From positions 1-17,731 of the forward strand of contig JAGVUK010000240.1 of NCBI GenBank assembly GCA_019136335.1: DNA of 17,731 nucleotides. Direction: 5' to 3'. This stretch comes from Methanomicrobiales archaeon (lineage in GTDB: Archaea > Halobacteriota > Methanomicrobia > Methanomicrobiales > Methanoculleaceae). The stretch's first letter is position 1, and the number at the start of each line of letters is the position of its first letter. Both the position numbers and the translations under genes were made by a program. The notes under the pieces are model-generated. The model ran no database searches and was not told where the DNA came from. It saw nothing but the letters and a program-made list of their open reading frames with translations. This document shows, one piece after another, positions 1-6,643 of this stretch.

Positions 1-404
1 GAGAGGTCGACGCCGTCCCGGATCGCCTCCGCGAGCGGTGCGGTCCCGGAGATCCGCCCGGCCCGGCGGTCGGTGACGAGGCCGTCCGCGTCGACAGTGG
101 CGAAGTTGCACCGAAAGCCGATCATCCCGGCGGTCATGTGGATGCCGGTCCCCTCGGCCTCGAGCGGGCCGCGGCCGGTGTAGTACTCCTGCGGCGGATA
201 GCCGAGCAGGGCAAGGTGGGAGGTGTCGGATCCGGGGCGTATGCCGGGAGCGATGGAGTCCATGATGCCGCACACGCCCTCCGCGGCGATCCGGTCGAGG
301 ACCGGGGTCCGTGCGGCGCAGAGAGGGGTCCGTCCGTTCAACGCTTCACAGGGACGGTCGGATATCCCGTCCAGCACGAGGAATAGCACCTTGTGAGCAA
401 TCAT
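1..404 (-). CDS. apgM: Archaeal 2,3-bisphosphoglycerate-independent phosphoglycerate mutase, N-terminal part
   Basis: Interconverts 3- and 2-phosphoglycerate in glycolysis and gluconeogenesis; cytosolic metalloenzyme of the alkaline phosphatase superfamily. My translation from the ATG complementary to 402-404 gives 134 codons that run off the left edge, so most of the roughly 400-residue family length is missing. Visible hallmarks are the N-terminal metal-binding stretch VLFLVLDGISDRP (Asp12), the segment RTPLCAARTPVLDRIAAEG, and the active-site region IAPGIRPGSDTSHLALLGY (Ser59-Asp60), followed by YYTGRGPLEAEGTGI. These match the archaeal ApgM class rather than bacterial GpmI. No strong Shine-Dalgarno precedes the ATG. 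The gene points away from the window, so its operon partners are not visible. The family call is confident; activity cannot be judged from the fragment. Confidence 0.93.
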   Translation of the reverse strand, partial: MIAHKVLFLVLDGISDRPCEALNGRTPLCAARTPVLDRIAAEGVCGIMDSIAPGIRPGSDTSHLALLGYPPQEYYTGRGPLEAEGTGIHMTAGMIGFRCNFATVDADGLVTDRRAGRISGTAPLAEAIRDGVDL

Positions 405-462
405 CAAAAACAGATGAGATCCCGAACCTGATTACTCTTCCCGGTGGGCGGGAGGGACCCGG

Positions 463-894
463 TCACCGGGCCGCCCCGGCCGCTCTCCGGAGCGAGTGAC
501 ACCGCTCCGCATGGCGGAGCGCCTCTCTTGCGAGAGCGTCGCCCCGTCTGCAGCACTCCTCGCTGCAGCCGAGCATGACGAGGATGTTCGTCGTCTTGAT
601 CATATCGGCCGAGAGGCACCGGATCTCGACGGCAACCTCGTCGCCGACGATTGCCTTCACGTCGCAGACGATATCGTAGAGCTGGTGCGAATACCGGTCG
701 AGCAGCGCGTTTGCGGCGCGAATCCAGGCATCGTCGCATTCCCTCTCACGGAGGGCGGTCCACTCCCGGTGGAACTGGACAAGCAGCCTCCTGATGATCC
801 AGAGGGCCATCCTCTGCTGCTCCTCCGGGGGCCCCGGGCAGAGCACAGTCTGTCTTACCTGCCGCATGCCTGCATACTCTTCCTCAGCCGTCAC
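463..894 (-). CDS. Hypothetical cysteine-rich, mostly helical small protein
   Basis: I do not recognise a family. The frame can open further upstream, but the GTG complementary to 892-894 is preferred because a GGGGGTGA ribosome-binding site lies 5 bases before it; that gives 143 residues. The protein looks all-helical with amphipathic segments (ALWIIRRLLVQFHREW; NALLDRYSHQLYDIVCDVKAIV) and has about nine cysteines, including a GCSEECC cluster and HAERCHSL near the C-terminus. No signal peptide or membrane segment is seen. A TATA-like element at 943-953 on this strand would place transcription start near 920, so it probably has its own promoter. The cysteine spacing could suggest metal or redox binding, but that is speculation. 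Real-gene status rests on frame length, ribosome-binding site and promoter. Confidence 0.7.
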   Translation of the reverse strand: MTAEEEYAGMRQVRQTVLCPGPPEEQQRMALWIIRRLLVQFHREWTALRERECDDAWIRAANALLDRYSHQLYDIVCDVKAIVGDEVAVEIRCLSADMIKTTNILVMLGCSEECCRRGDALAREALRHAERCHSLRRAAGAAR

Positions 895-942
895 TGTCTT
901 CACCCCCTTCCTGCATCTCCGGCTGAGGTGTACCCCGATCAT

Positions 943-955
943 AGATTATATACCC
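943..955 (-). promoter_or_regulatory. TATA box for the 463-894 gene
   Basis: On the minus strand the sequence reads GGTATATAATC. Transcription would begin about 25 bases downstream, near 920, giving a leader of roughly 25-30 bases that contains the strong GGGGGTGA site before the GTG start. Confidence 0.5.
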
Positions 956-1027
956 TTCGCGCCGTCTCCGTCGCCCGGGAAGAGTGAAACTCTGGATGGG
1001 AGCTAAAATAAGGGTGAGCAGCCGGCC

Positions 1028-1621
1028 TTATACGACCGCGATCTGCTCGAGTTTGGACTTGGTGATCTCGACCCGGCGGATAGGGTAGATCGTCTTGACG
1101 ACCTTGAAGACGTCACGGGCCATGTCGCCGGAGACGATCTCCTTGACCAGGGTCTCAAAGTCGTTCTCCGCCGCTTTGGCGGAGAGGGCCTGCGAGATCG
1201 CCTGCCGCACGGCGTGGACCTGGCTCTGCTCGGCCCTTGATATGGTGAGACAGACGACCGTCACCCGCAGGAGTTTGCCGTCCTTGCTGATGATCGGGTG
1301 GATGGTGTCGATGCGGGAGGCCCGCCGTTTGACCATCGACCGGAGGTAGTCCCGGGTCACTTCGTGCCCGACGAACTCGGTATACGCGGCGTCGCCGGCC
1401 ACGTTGTTGATCTTGAACCTCATCTTGATGTGGGACTTTGAGTAGTCCTGCACAACTTCGCCGAGTGTCGCAGTCATGACCCGGCCGACCATGTTTGCGG
1501 GGTCGGCCGAGATGGTGTCGCCGATCTCAACTTTGCCGAAGGTCTCCGGTACATAGACACGGTACCACTTCTTGGCCTTCCAGCCTTCGACCCTTCTTCC
1601 AACCTGTTTCTTCCTTGCCAT
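1028..1621 (-). CDS. rps3ae: 30S ribosomal protein S3Ae (eS1)
   Basis: Small-subunit ribosomal protein of the archaeal/eukaryotic S3Ae (eS1) family. The 197-residue product has the lysine-rich N-terminus MARKKQVGRRVEGWKAKKWY, then the family pattern FGKVEIGDTISADP, a central HIKMRFKINNVAGD strand region, VGHEVTRDYLRSMVKRRASRID, and the C-terminal helix ending in ITKSKLEQIAVV. Length is normal. The ATG is preceded by GTGAT a few bases upstream. It is the last gene of the rps15 - recJ-like - pcc1 - rps3ae run, 44 bases downstream of pcc1, an order widely conserved in Euryarchaeota, so it is probably expressed with translation genes. A T-rich stretch on this strand just beyond the stop (about 1003-1015) may help termination. 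Confidence 0.97.
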   Translation of the reverse strand: MARKKQVGRRVEGWKAKKWYRVYVPETFGKVEIGDTISADPANMVGRVMTATLGEVVQDYSKSHIKMRFKINNVAGDAAYTEFVGHEVTRDYLRSMVKRRASRIDTIHPIISKDGKLLRVTVVCLTISRAEQSQVHAVRQAISQALSAKAAENDFETLVKEIVSGDMARDVFKVVKTIYPIRRVEITKSKLEQIAVV

Positions 1622-1665
1622 GGTATCACTTCACTTCTCGTATATCCTTATCCTGAGCCGCAAGT

Positions 1666-1908
1666 TCACTCCAGCCCTCTCCCTCTCCGTGACGCGCAGG
1701 TGCAGATCTCCTCGGCAATCGCGAGGTTCATGAGGTAGTCGTCCACCGACGCGATGATCGACCGGAGCCTGGTCCCGCCAATCTCGGCCCGCACCCCTCC
1801 CTCGATCGGGTATGTCCTGATCAGGGTGAGGTTGTCGGGCTCGAGCGCCGCCGCCACACAGCCGGGGAGGCCGTGCGGCGTCTCGATGGTCCCCTCGATC
1901 CGGGTCAT
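1666..1908 (-). CDS. pcc1: KEOPS complex subunit Pcc1
   Basis: Pcc1 is the dimerising small subunit of the KEOPS complex, which transfers threonylcarbamoyl to A37 of ANN-decoding tRNAs (t6A). The 80-residue product starts MTRIEGTIETPHG and has the compact KH-like layout: an N-terminal strand, a LEPDNLTLIRTYPIEGGVRAEIGGTRLRS core, and a C-terminal helix, SIIASVDDYLMNLAIAEEIC. The segment LRSIIASVDDYLMNL is the usual Pcc1 signature (R-S-x2-A-x2-DY). A longer frame reaches 2010, but the ATG at 1906-1908 is chosen because it overlaps the stop of the upstream DHH gene in an ATGA arrangement, implying translational coupling, and gives the typical family length. The Sua5 gene of the same pathway lies at 9267-9842. 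Confidence 0.93.
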   Translation of the reverse strand: MTRIEGTIETPHGLPGCVAAALEPDNLTLIRTYPIEGGVRAEIGGTRLRSIIASVDDYLMNLAIAEEICTCASRRGRGLE

Positions 1909-3122
1909 GCGGGAATCGCCTCGAGCAGCCCCTGCCTGAACCGGTCTACCTGGTCGGCCCCGATCCGGGCGCCGGCCCTCCGGTGGTGTCCGCCACCCCG
2001 GCCGCCGCACGCCTCCGCGAGCCTGCGCATCAGCGCCTCGAGGTCGAGGTCGACGCCCGGCGGGCAGCGGGCCGATACGGAGTAACCATCCCCGCTCGCC
2101 CCGATGACGAAGACGGGCCCGGTCTCGAGGAGGTCGTGTGCGAGTGCATCCGCGACGTCGCCCGTCACCGTCCCGTCGTCTACACGGAAGAGGGCGATGC
2201 GCTCATCGAGACGGCGCACCCCGTGGATGCCGGCGATGACCGCATGCCGGTAGCGGGCGGTTATCTCCCAGGCTTCCTGGAGCGCGTGGGTCGAGCGGAG
2301 GCAGAGCGATGCACCGATATCCCCGCACCCGGCCTTGCCGCAGGCGTCGACGACCGCGGCGAGGTTCCCCGCCTCATCGATCACCTCACGCCCGAGGCTG
2401 TAGGTGGCGCCCCAGATCCCGCAGAGCGCGGCATGCGATGCTTTCGGGGCGGCCGCGAGGACGATCCGGGAGAGGAGCGCCTCGACGTCCACGTCGTCCT
2501 CGTCGGTGACCTCTGCGACCAGAGCCCGGGCGGCATCGGGAACGCCGGAGAACCCGGCGAGGTAGGGGTTGACGGCGAGCGCGAGCTGCTCGACGAGCCC
2601 TCTTCCGGGGAGGCGGAGGCCGCGGCGGGGTGTGATGAACCCGTTTGCGATCCCTTCGCTCACGATCTCCCGGTTCGGCCCATCGAGATCCTGGCCGTCG
2701 CCGAGGATGCCGAGGAGCACGAGGCCCGCGAGGTCCCGGTTGTCCCCCATGCGTTGCGCGACAAGATAGGCCGCACCGGCCGCGGAGAGGTTCCGGTCGC
2801 CGTCGATCCCGGCGAGACGCGGGTTGACGTGGTGGTCGCCCTCGAAGTGGGGCAGGTGGTGGTCTACCACCATCACGTCGCCGGGGAGGTCCTGGAGTGC
2901 TGATCCAAAGTCGCAGAGGAGCACGCTGCTGTCCTCCGGTACGTCGGCCGCGGTGATGCCTGCGCGGATCCTCAGCCGGAACCGCCCGCCCTTGCGGAAC
3001 ATGGCGTGGCAGAGGATGGATGCGGCGGCGATGCCGTCCGCATCGTGGTGCGCCAGCACCTCCACAAACTCCTGCTCGAGGAGATGGTCGGCGAGACCGG
3101 CAGCAGCGGCGTCAAGCGACAT
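1905..3122 (-). CDS. DHH/DHHA1 phosphoesterase, archaeal RecJ-like
   Basis: A 405-residue DHH-superfamily protein, related to RecJ nucleases and the archaeal GAN/RecJ-like proteins. Motifs seen: HHDADG (residues 25-30), CDFG (70-73), VVDHHLPH with the DHH triad at 87-89, ILGDGQD near 150, and a C-terminal DHHA1 nucleotide-binding motif GGGHHRRAGA (376-385). These supply the expected metal and substrate ligands, so it should be catalytically competent. Family members degrade single-stranded DNA or RNA or small phosphodiesters; which applies here cannot be read from the sequence. It starts 6 bases after the S15 stop and overlaps pcc1 by four bases (ATGA). The S15-DHH-Pcc1-S3Ae order is a known euryarchaeal neighbourhood, suggesting a role linked to replication, repair or translation. 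Confidence 0.92.
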   Translation of the reverse strand: MSLDAAAAGLADHLLEQEFVEVLAHHDADGIAAASILCHAMFRKGGRFRLRIRAGITAADVPEDSSVLLCDFGSALQDLPGDVMVVDHHLPHFEGDHHVNPRLAGIDGDRNLSAAGAAYLVAQRMGDNRDLAGLVLLGILGDGQDLDGPNREIVSEGIANGFITPRRGLRLPGRGLVEQLALAVNPYLAGFSGVPDAARALVAEVTDEDDVDVEALLSRIVLAAAPKASHAALCGIWGATYSLGREVIDEAGNLAAVVDACGKAGCGDIGASLCLRSTHALQEAWEITARYRHAVIAGIHGVRRLDERIALFRVDDGTVTGDVADALAHDLLETGPVFVIGASGDGYSVSARCPPGVDLDLEALMRRLAEACGGRGGGHHRRAGARIGADQVDRFRQGLLEAIPA

Positions 3123-3128
3123 GGATCA

Positions 3129-3587
3129 TCAGCGGGAGAGCAGAATCTCCGCAGTCTCCGGTTTGTAGGTCCAGCCTTTCGGCATCCGTCCGGACCCGAC
3201 GTAGTACCTGACCAGCCTGCGCACCTTGGACTCGGTGATCTGGAGCTGCCGGGTGTTGTGCACGTCCTTCTTATTCTCCGCAAGGTGCTTCCTTATCCCG
3301 AGCGCTTTCTGCATCAGGTTCCGGAGATCTTCGGGGATCTCGGATTCAAGGCCCTTCTCGCGGAGGATCTCGGTTACGCGCTTTCCGGTGGCGAGCTTGA
3401 CGTCAGGGACGCCGTACCGGTCCCGCAGCGCAAGACCTATCTGACTGCTCGACATGCCGTCTTTGCGGAGATCGACGATGATCTTCTCGATCTCCGCTAC
3501 GTCCGTGTTGGACCACTCAGGAGCCTCCTTCCGGTAGGGCCGGACGGAACTGCTGGTTCCACGGCGCCGGGCGTACATTCTTGCCAT
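3129..3587 (-). CDS. rps15: 30S ribosomal protein S15 (uS15)
   Basis: Small-subunit protein that binds 16S rRNA early in assembly. The 152-residue product shows the archaeal extension MARMYARRRGTSSSVRPYRK, the APEWSNTDVAEIEKIIVDL region, MSSSQIGLALRDRYGVPDVK, and the S15 core RNLMQKALGIRKHLAENKKD with HNTRQLQITESKVRRLVRYY. Length is normal for archaeal S15. A strong ribosome-binding site (GGAGGTG) sits five bases before the ATG. It leads the operon; the DHH-family gene begins 6 bases after its stop. Confidence 0.97.
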   Translation of the reverse strand: MARMYARRRGTSSSVRPYRKEAPEWSNTDVAEIEKIIVDLRKDGMSSSQIGLALRDRYGVPDVKLATGKRVTEILREKGLESEIPEDLRNLMQKALGIRKHLAENKKDVHNTRQLQITESKVRRLVRYYVGSGRMPKGWTYKPETAEILLSR

Positions 3588-3769
3588 TCATACACCTCCG
3601 ATATACACTATGTTAAGTCCAGAAAAGAGTCCGTTGACTGACTAATCTCTGTAATCCCGAGCCCTTGCGGGCAGTGCTTCCGGGAGCACGTCGGACTTAC
3701 CATAGCCAGCACATTCAGTGCTGCATCATATTCTCCGGGATCTGACTTAAGGCTATCGGGAACGTGCGC
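3588..3769. other. Gene-free upstream region of rps15
   Basis: Together with the relic that follows, this is part of a 578-base stretch with no intact gene between rps15 and tRNA-Gly. Short frames exist on both strands, but none has a recognisable product or a convincing ribosome-binding site. The part nearest 3588 must contain the rps15 promoter; I could not pick a clear TATA box. Confidence 0.4.
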
Positions 3770-4100
3770 GGGCGGCGTCCGGATCTCGCTCCTCCCGGGT
3801 TTCGGCGCACCGGCGCGTCTTTCGGTTCCTGCGGGTTTACGGTGGTCATCACAGACCACGATAATAGGATGGAGGGTGGGGCGGGTCGTGCAGCAGGTGT
3901 TCTGGTCCGGGGATACCCGACGACCTCAAGCTGCGGATCTTCGAGCGGAGACAGCGGGGGGTGACGAAGAAGAGCGGGATGGGGCTCGGGCTCCAGCATC
4001 GCCAGGATGTTTGCGGAACGCTACGGGGAATTGGCCGCCGGGAATCGCGTCCCGGACCGGCCGGATGTGGGGGCGGTCATCACGTTCGCCCTGTCGCGTT
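3770..4100 (+). pseudogene. Decayed C-terminus of a sensor histidine kinase (HATPase domain)
   Basis: Reading + strand from 3901 gives SGPGIPDDLKLRIFERRQRG, then VTKKSGMGLGL: an N/D-x-GPGIP G1 box, the conserved RIFER segment and a G-x-GLGL G2 box of GHKL ATPases. Directly after GLGL (ending 3993) one extra base moves the frame; from 3995 it reads SIARMFAERYGELAAGNRV and then DVGAVITFALSR, which is exactly how this domain normally continues and ends. Upstream, fragments such as GGVRISL (about 3775) and FTVVITDHD (about 3840), in two different frames, look like the preceding strands; these are less certain. There is no dimerisation or sensor domain and no start, so this is a non-functional relic. 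It abuts the promoter of the downstream tRNA. Confidence 0.75.
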
Positions 4101-4122
4101 ATTGTCCGCGAAGGGGGCGAAC

Positions 4123-4134
4123 CGAATATTTATC
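4123..4134 (+). promoter_or_regulatory. TATA box for tRNA-Gly
   Basis: An AT-rich island, GAATATTTATC, preceded by a CGAACC purine-rich BRE-like context, lies about 35-40 bases upstream of the mature tRNA 5' end, a normal archaeal promoter position allowing a short 5' leader. Confidence 0.6.
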
Positions 4135-4165
4135 TTCTCCCGGGGCAACATGTGATGGTACCGGA

Positions 4166-4236
4166 GCGATAGTAGTCTAGCGGTAGGACAGGGGCTTCCC
4201 AAGCCTCTAGCCCGGGTTCGATTCCCGGCTATCGCA
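4166..4236 (+). tRNA. tRNA-Gly (anticodon CCC)
   Basis: A full cloverleaf can be drawn: acceptor arm GCGATAG (4166-4172) pairs with CTATCGC (4229-4235), with discriminator A at 4236. The anticodon stem GGGGC/GCCTC encloses loop TTCCCAA, anticodon CCC. The T arm is CCGGG-TTCGATT-CCCGG. No intron and no encoded CCA. The antisense strand reads as a spurious frame of the well-known 'AGNRTRARGLGSPCPTARLLS' kind, which confirms the tRNA rather than a protein. Confidence 0.97.
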
Positions 4237-4247
4237 TGGGTTCGCAT

Positions 4248-4260
4248 CTTTTTTGTTTTC
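4248..4260 (+). terminator. Oligo-T terminator after tRNA-Gly
   Basis: A TTTTTTGTTTT tract begins about 12 bases after the tRNA 3' end; runs of T on the non-template strand are sufficient for archaeal RNA polymerase termination. Confidence 0.6.
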
Positions 4261-4398
4261 AGGTTTTTATGGAGCCGTTCTCTCTCACAACGCCATGGTA
4301 CCCCGGGTTTCCCTCCCCGGCTGAACCGCAACTATGGTCACGTTGACCTGGAATACAACCTCACTTCTGAGGCAACACGGGTTGACAGAGAACGCGCC

Positions 4399-5238
4399 TT
4401 ATATCGTTTCCTGGCCCGGGTCCGGCCTTCGCTCGCCCCTCTCCCCGCCGTCATCCTCCGGCACCACCTCAAACCGGCAGTGGTCAAACCCCATCGAGTA
4501 GCACCGGGTCTCGATGGCCGCCGTCGGCCGCCCGTAGTGACGGGAGAAGAGCTCCCGGAGGATGCCGGAGTCAAACGCGCACGCAGGCCGGCCGGTTACG
4601 GGCAGGTCGGCGCACTCGAAACAGTCGTAGACGAGGAGCGCGAGCGGCTCCGTCCCGGCGACCTCGATCCTGCCGAGGCGGTGCTCCTCCCAGAACAGGG
4701 CGATATTCGCGCAGAACCGCCCGGTCTCCGGGTCGGCCACCGCCGGGTAGAGTTCCTCCCCTATCCACTTGCCGGCCCGGGTGAGGAGCGGGTCGATGAG
4801 GATCCCCTCCTGCATGAGCGCGACCCGGACCGTCCGGAAGATCAGGTTATAGAACGCGAAGGGGTTGCCTGACCCGGCCTGGTACGCCCCCGCGTAGGCG
4901 GAGAGCGCATCGGCTATCCGGTCCTCTGTCGATACCGTTCCCACGAGGTCGCCGGTGAGGAAGAAGATCTTCCGCCGCGCATCCGCCGGGTCGGCCCGGG
5001 ACCCGATCACGCCCGCAACCGCGAGATCCTGGAGGTGCACCGAGACCGTCGACTTCGCCCGCCCTGCAAGGGCGACGATCTCCTCAAACGTACACTCGCG
5101 CTCGCGGAGCGCAGCGAGGATCACGCGCCGCACCGGGTTCCCGACCGCCCGCGCCCCATCCGGCGTCGAGTACAGGTCGATATTCCCGTTCGGCCCGGGC
5201 CGGCCGGCTTCCCCCCTGGCGGCCATCCTCTGCTCCAT
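4399..5238 (-). CDS. msvR: MsvR-type redox-sensing transcription regulator (ArsR-like HTH + V4R domain)
   Basis: DNA-binding regulator of the methanogen-specific MsvR family. The 279-residue product has an N-terminal winged helix (AVGNPVRRVILAALRERECT, then FEEIVALAGRAKSTVSVHLQ, residues about 28-75), and a C-terminal V4R domain with FWEEHRLGRIEV, YDCFECADLP and ETRCYSMGFDHCRFEV. Cysteines at roughly 206, 209, 220, 246 and 254 are candidates for redox or metal sensing. The frame is open to 5331, but the ATG at 5236-5238 is preferred: upstream codons would run through the operator, and a TATA-like ATATA at 5258-5266 on this strand predicts a leaderless start here. It is divergent from fpaA, the same arrangement described for MsvR in Methanothermobacter, where it controls itself and the fpaA operon. 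Confidence 0.9.
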   Translation of the reverse strand: MEQRMAARGEAGRPGPNGNIDLYSTPDGARAVGNPVRRVILAALRERECTFEEIVALAGRAKSTVSVHLQDLAVAGVIGSRADPADARRKIFFLTGDLVGTVSTEDRIADALSAYAGAYQAGSGNPFAFYNLIFRTVRVALMQEGILIDPLLTRAGKWIGEELYPAVADPETGRFCANIALFWEEHRLGRIEVAGTEPLALLVYDCFECADLPVTGRPACAFDSGILRELFSRHYGRPTAAIETRCYSMGFDHCRFEVVPEDDGGERGERRPDPGQETI

Positions 5239-5260
5239 GAAAGATGATCGAAAGGATGAT

Positions 5261-5306
5261 ATATGAACGTTCGTATAGAGTAGAATGTTCGTTTGTATAC
5301 GAACAT
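5261..5306. promoter_or_regulatory. MsvR-box operator between msvR and fpaA
   Basis: Four half-sites related to GTTCGTAT/ATACGAAC occupy the shared promoter. ATATGAAC (5261-5268) abuts GTTCGTAT (5269-5276), giving a 16-bp near-palindrome. GTTCGTTT (5287-5294) and ATACGAAC (5297-5304) form a second inverted pair, extendable to perfect 8-base arms ATGTTCGT (5285-5292) and ACGAACAT (5299-5306) around six bases. The pairs are centred 27 bp apart and overlap TATA-like elements for both genes (5258-5266 for msvR; about 5273-5279 or 5293-5301 for fpaA). TTCG...CGAA inverted repeats are the known MsvR binding feature, so autoregulation and control of fpaA are inferred. Confidence 0.85.
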
Positions 5307-5320
5307 ATTCCGTGATGAAC

Positions 5321-6535
5321 ATGAAGGGCACAAAACTCGCCCCCGGCGTCCATTGGGTCGGGGCAATCGACTGGAACCTGAGGGAGTACCACGGCTACAC
5401 GCTCCCGGGTACGACCTACAACGCCTACCTCGTCCAGGGTGAGAAGACCGCGCTCATCGACGGCGCTTACGCCGGGTTCGAGGGACAGGTCCTCGGCCGC
5501 GTGGCGTCCGTCTGCGACCCCGGCGAGATCGACTACATCGTCGTAAACCACATCGAAATGGACCACTCCGGCTGCCTGCCTGCGCTCGTCCGGAAGATGC
5601 CGGGCATCCCGATCTACTGCACGGAGCGGGCAAAGACCGGGCTTGCCCGCCACTACGACACCGGCGGCTGGAACATCAGGGTCGTTAAGACCGGCGATAC
5701 CCTCGACCTCGGCGGAAAGACGCTCACCTTCCTCGAGGCTCCGATGCTCCACTGGCCCGATTCGATGTTCACCTACCTCGGCGAAGATGCCATCCTCTTC
5801 CCGAACGACGCCTTCGGGCAGCACGTCGCAAGCGCCGCCCGCTTCGACGACCAGCTCGGGAAGGATGAGGCGCTCGCTCACGCGCAGAAGTTCTTCGCGA
5901 ACCTGATCGTACCGCTCGCGCCCAAAGTCCTGAAAAAACTCGACGAGGTCGGGAAACTCGGGATCGAGATCAGGATGATCGCGCCGAGCCACGGTATCAT
6001 CTGGCGGTCGTATGCCGGGGACATCCTCAAGGCCTACACCGACTGGAGCCGGGGCGTCGCAAAGGATAAGGTCACGATCGTCTACGACACCATGCACGGC
6101 TCGACCACGATGATGGCGCAGGCGATTGCCGAGGGCGTCATGGCCGAAGGCGCCGATGTCCGGGTCTGCCTCCTTCGCGACGGCCGCTACGAGGGGACGC
6201 ACCGGAGCGACGTCGTCACGGAAGTCCTCGACTCGAAGGCCGTCCTCATCGGGTCGCCGACGCTCCAGGACGAGGTCCTCCCCACGGTGGCCGGGTTCCT
6301 CAGCTACCTCCGCGGATTGAGACCGGGCCGCCTCGGGGCAAAGAAGATCGGGTGCGCGTTCGGGTCGCACGGCGGCATGGGCGGTGCAGTTGCCCAGGCC
6401 GAGGAGGCCCTGAAGGCGGCCGGGATCGAGGTCATCGACGGCGGGTTCCACGTGAACTACCGCCCTGACAGCGGCGAGCTTGCACGGGCCTACGAACTCG
6501 GACGAGAGGTGGCGCAGAAGATCCGCGCCCGGTGA
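5321..6535 (+). CDS. fpaA: F420H2 oxidase, A-type flavodiiron protein
   Basis: Reduces O2 to water with electrons from coenzyme F420H2, protecting the methanogen from oxygen; also called FprA. From the chosen ATG it is 404 residues, normal for the family. The N-terminal metallo-beta-lactamase-like domain (about 1-245) carries all diiron ligands: H77-x-E79-x-D81-H82 (NHIEMDHSG), H144 (MLHWPDSMF), D163 (FPNDAFGQH) and H224 (APSHGIIW). The flavodoxin domain (251-404) has the FMN phosphate loop YDTMHGSTTMMA. The frame extends to 5285, but those codons lie in the operator; ATG 5321, with GTGAT at 5312-5316, gives the usual MKGTKLAPGVHW start. ATG 5315 is a two-codon-longer alternative. No rubredoxin follows. 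Confidence 0.95.
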   Translation: MKGTKLAPGVHWVGAIDWNLREYHGYTLPGTTYNAYLVQGEKTALIDGAYAGFEGQVLGRVASVCDPGEIDYIVVNHIEMDHSGCLPALVRKMPGIPIYCTERAKTGLARHYDTGGWNIRVVKTGDTLDLGGKTLTFLEAPMLHWPDSMFTYLGEDAILFPNDAFGQHVASAARFDDQLGKDEALAHAQKFFANLIVPLAPKVLKKLDEVGKLGIEIRMIAPSHGIIWRSYAGDILKAYTDWSRGVAKDKVTIVYDTMHGSTTMMAQAIAEGVMAEGADVRVCLLRDGRYEGTHRSDVVTEVLDSKAVLIGSPTLQDEVLPTVAGFLSYLRGLRPGRLGAKKIGCAFGSHGGMGGAVAQAEEALKAAGIEVIDGGFHVNYRPDSGELARAYELGREVAQKIRAR

Positions 6536-6635
6536 CGCCGGGGCTCTCCCTCTCCCTCTATCGCAGTCTCCGGCAACACCCGGCAGATCCGGCCGCCGGA
6601 TATCCCACAATATGCCAGACAGATCGTCCCGATAC

Positions 6636-6643
6636 TTTTTTTA
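6636..6643 (+). terminator. Oligo-T tract downstream of fpaA
   Basis: Seven T residues about 100 bases after the fpaA stop, the first clear T run in this direction. The same bases on the opposite strand form the TAA ending the MFS relic. Confidence 0.45.

Noticed and set aside
1983..2903. 306-codon plus-strand frame
   Set aside because: Antisense shadow of the DHH phosphoesterase, which has all its catalytic motifs in the minus frame.
4080..4331. Minus-strand frame containing AGNRTRARGLGSPCPTARLL
   Set aside because: Antisense of tRNA-Gly; a well-known false protein signature.
5084..6610. 508-codon open frame on the minus strand
   Set aside because: Antisense to fpaA and msvR promoter DNA; composition (Val/Asp/Gly/Arg-rich) is that of a shadow of a high-GC gene, with no recognisable domain, and it would run through the operator.
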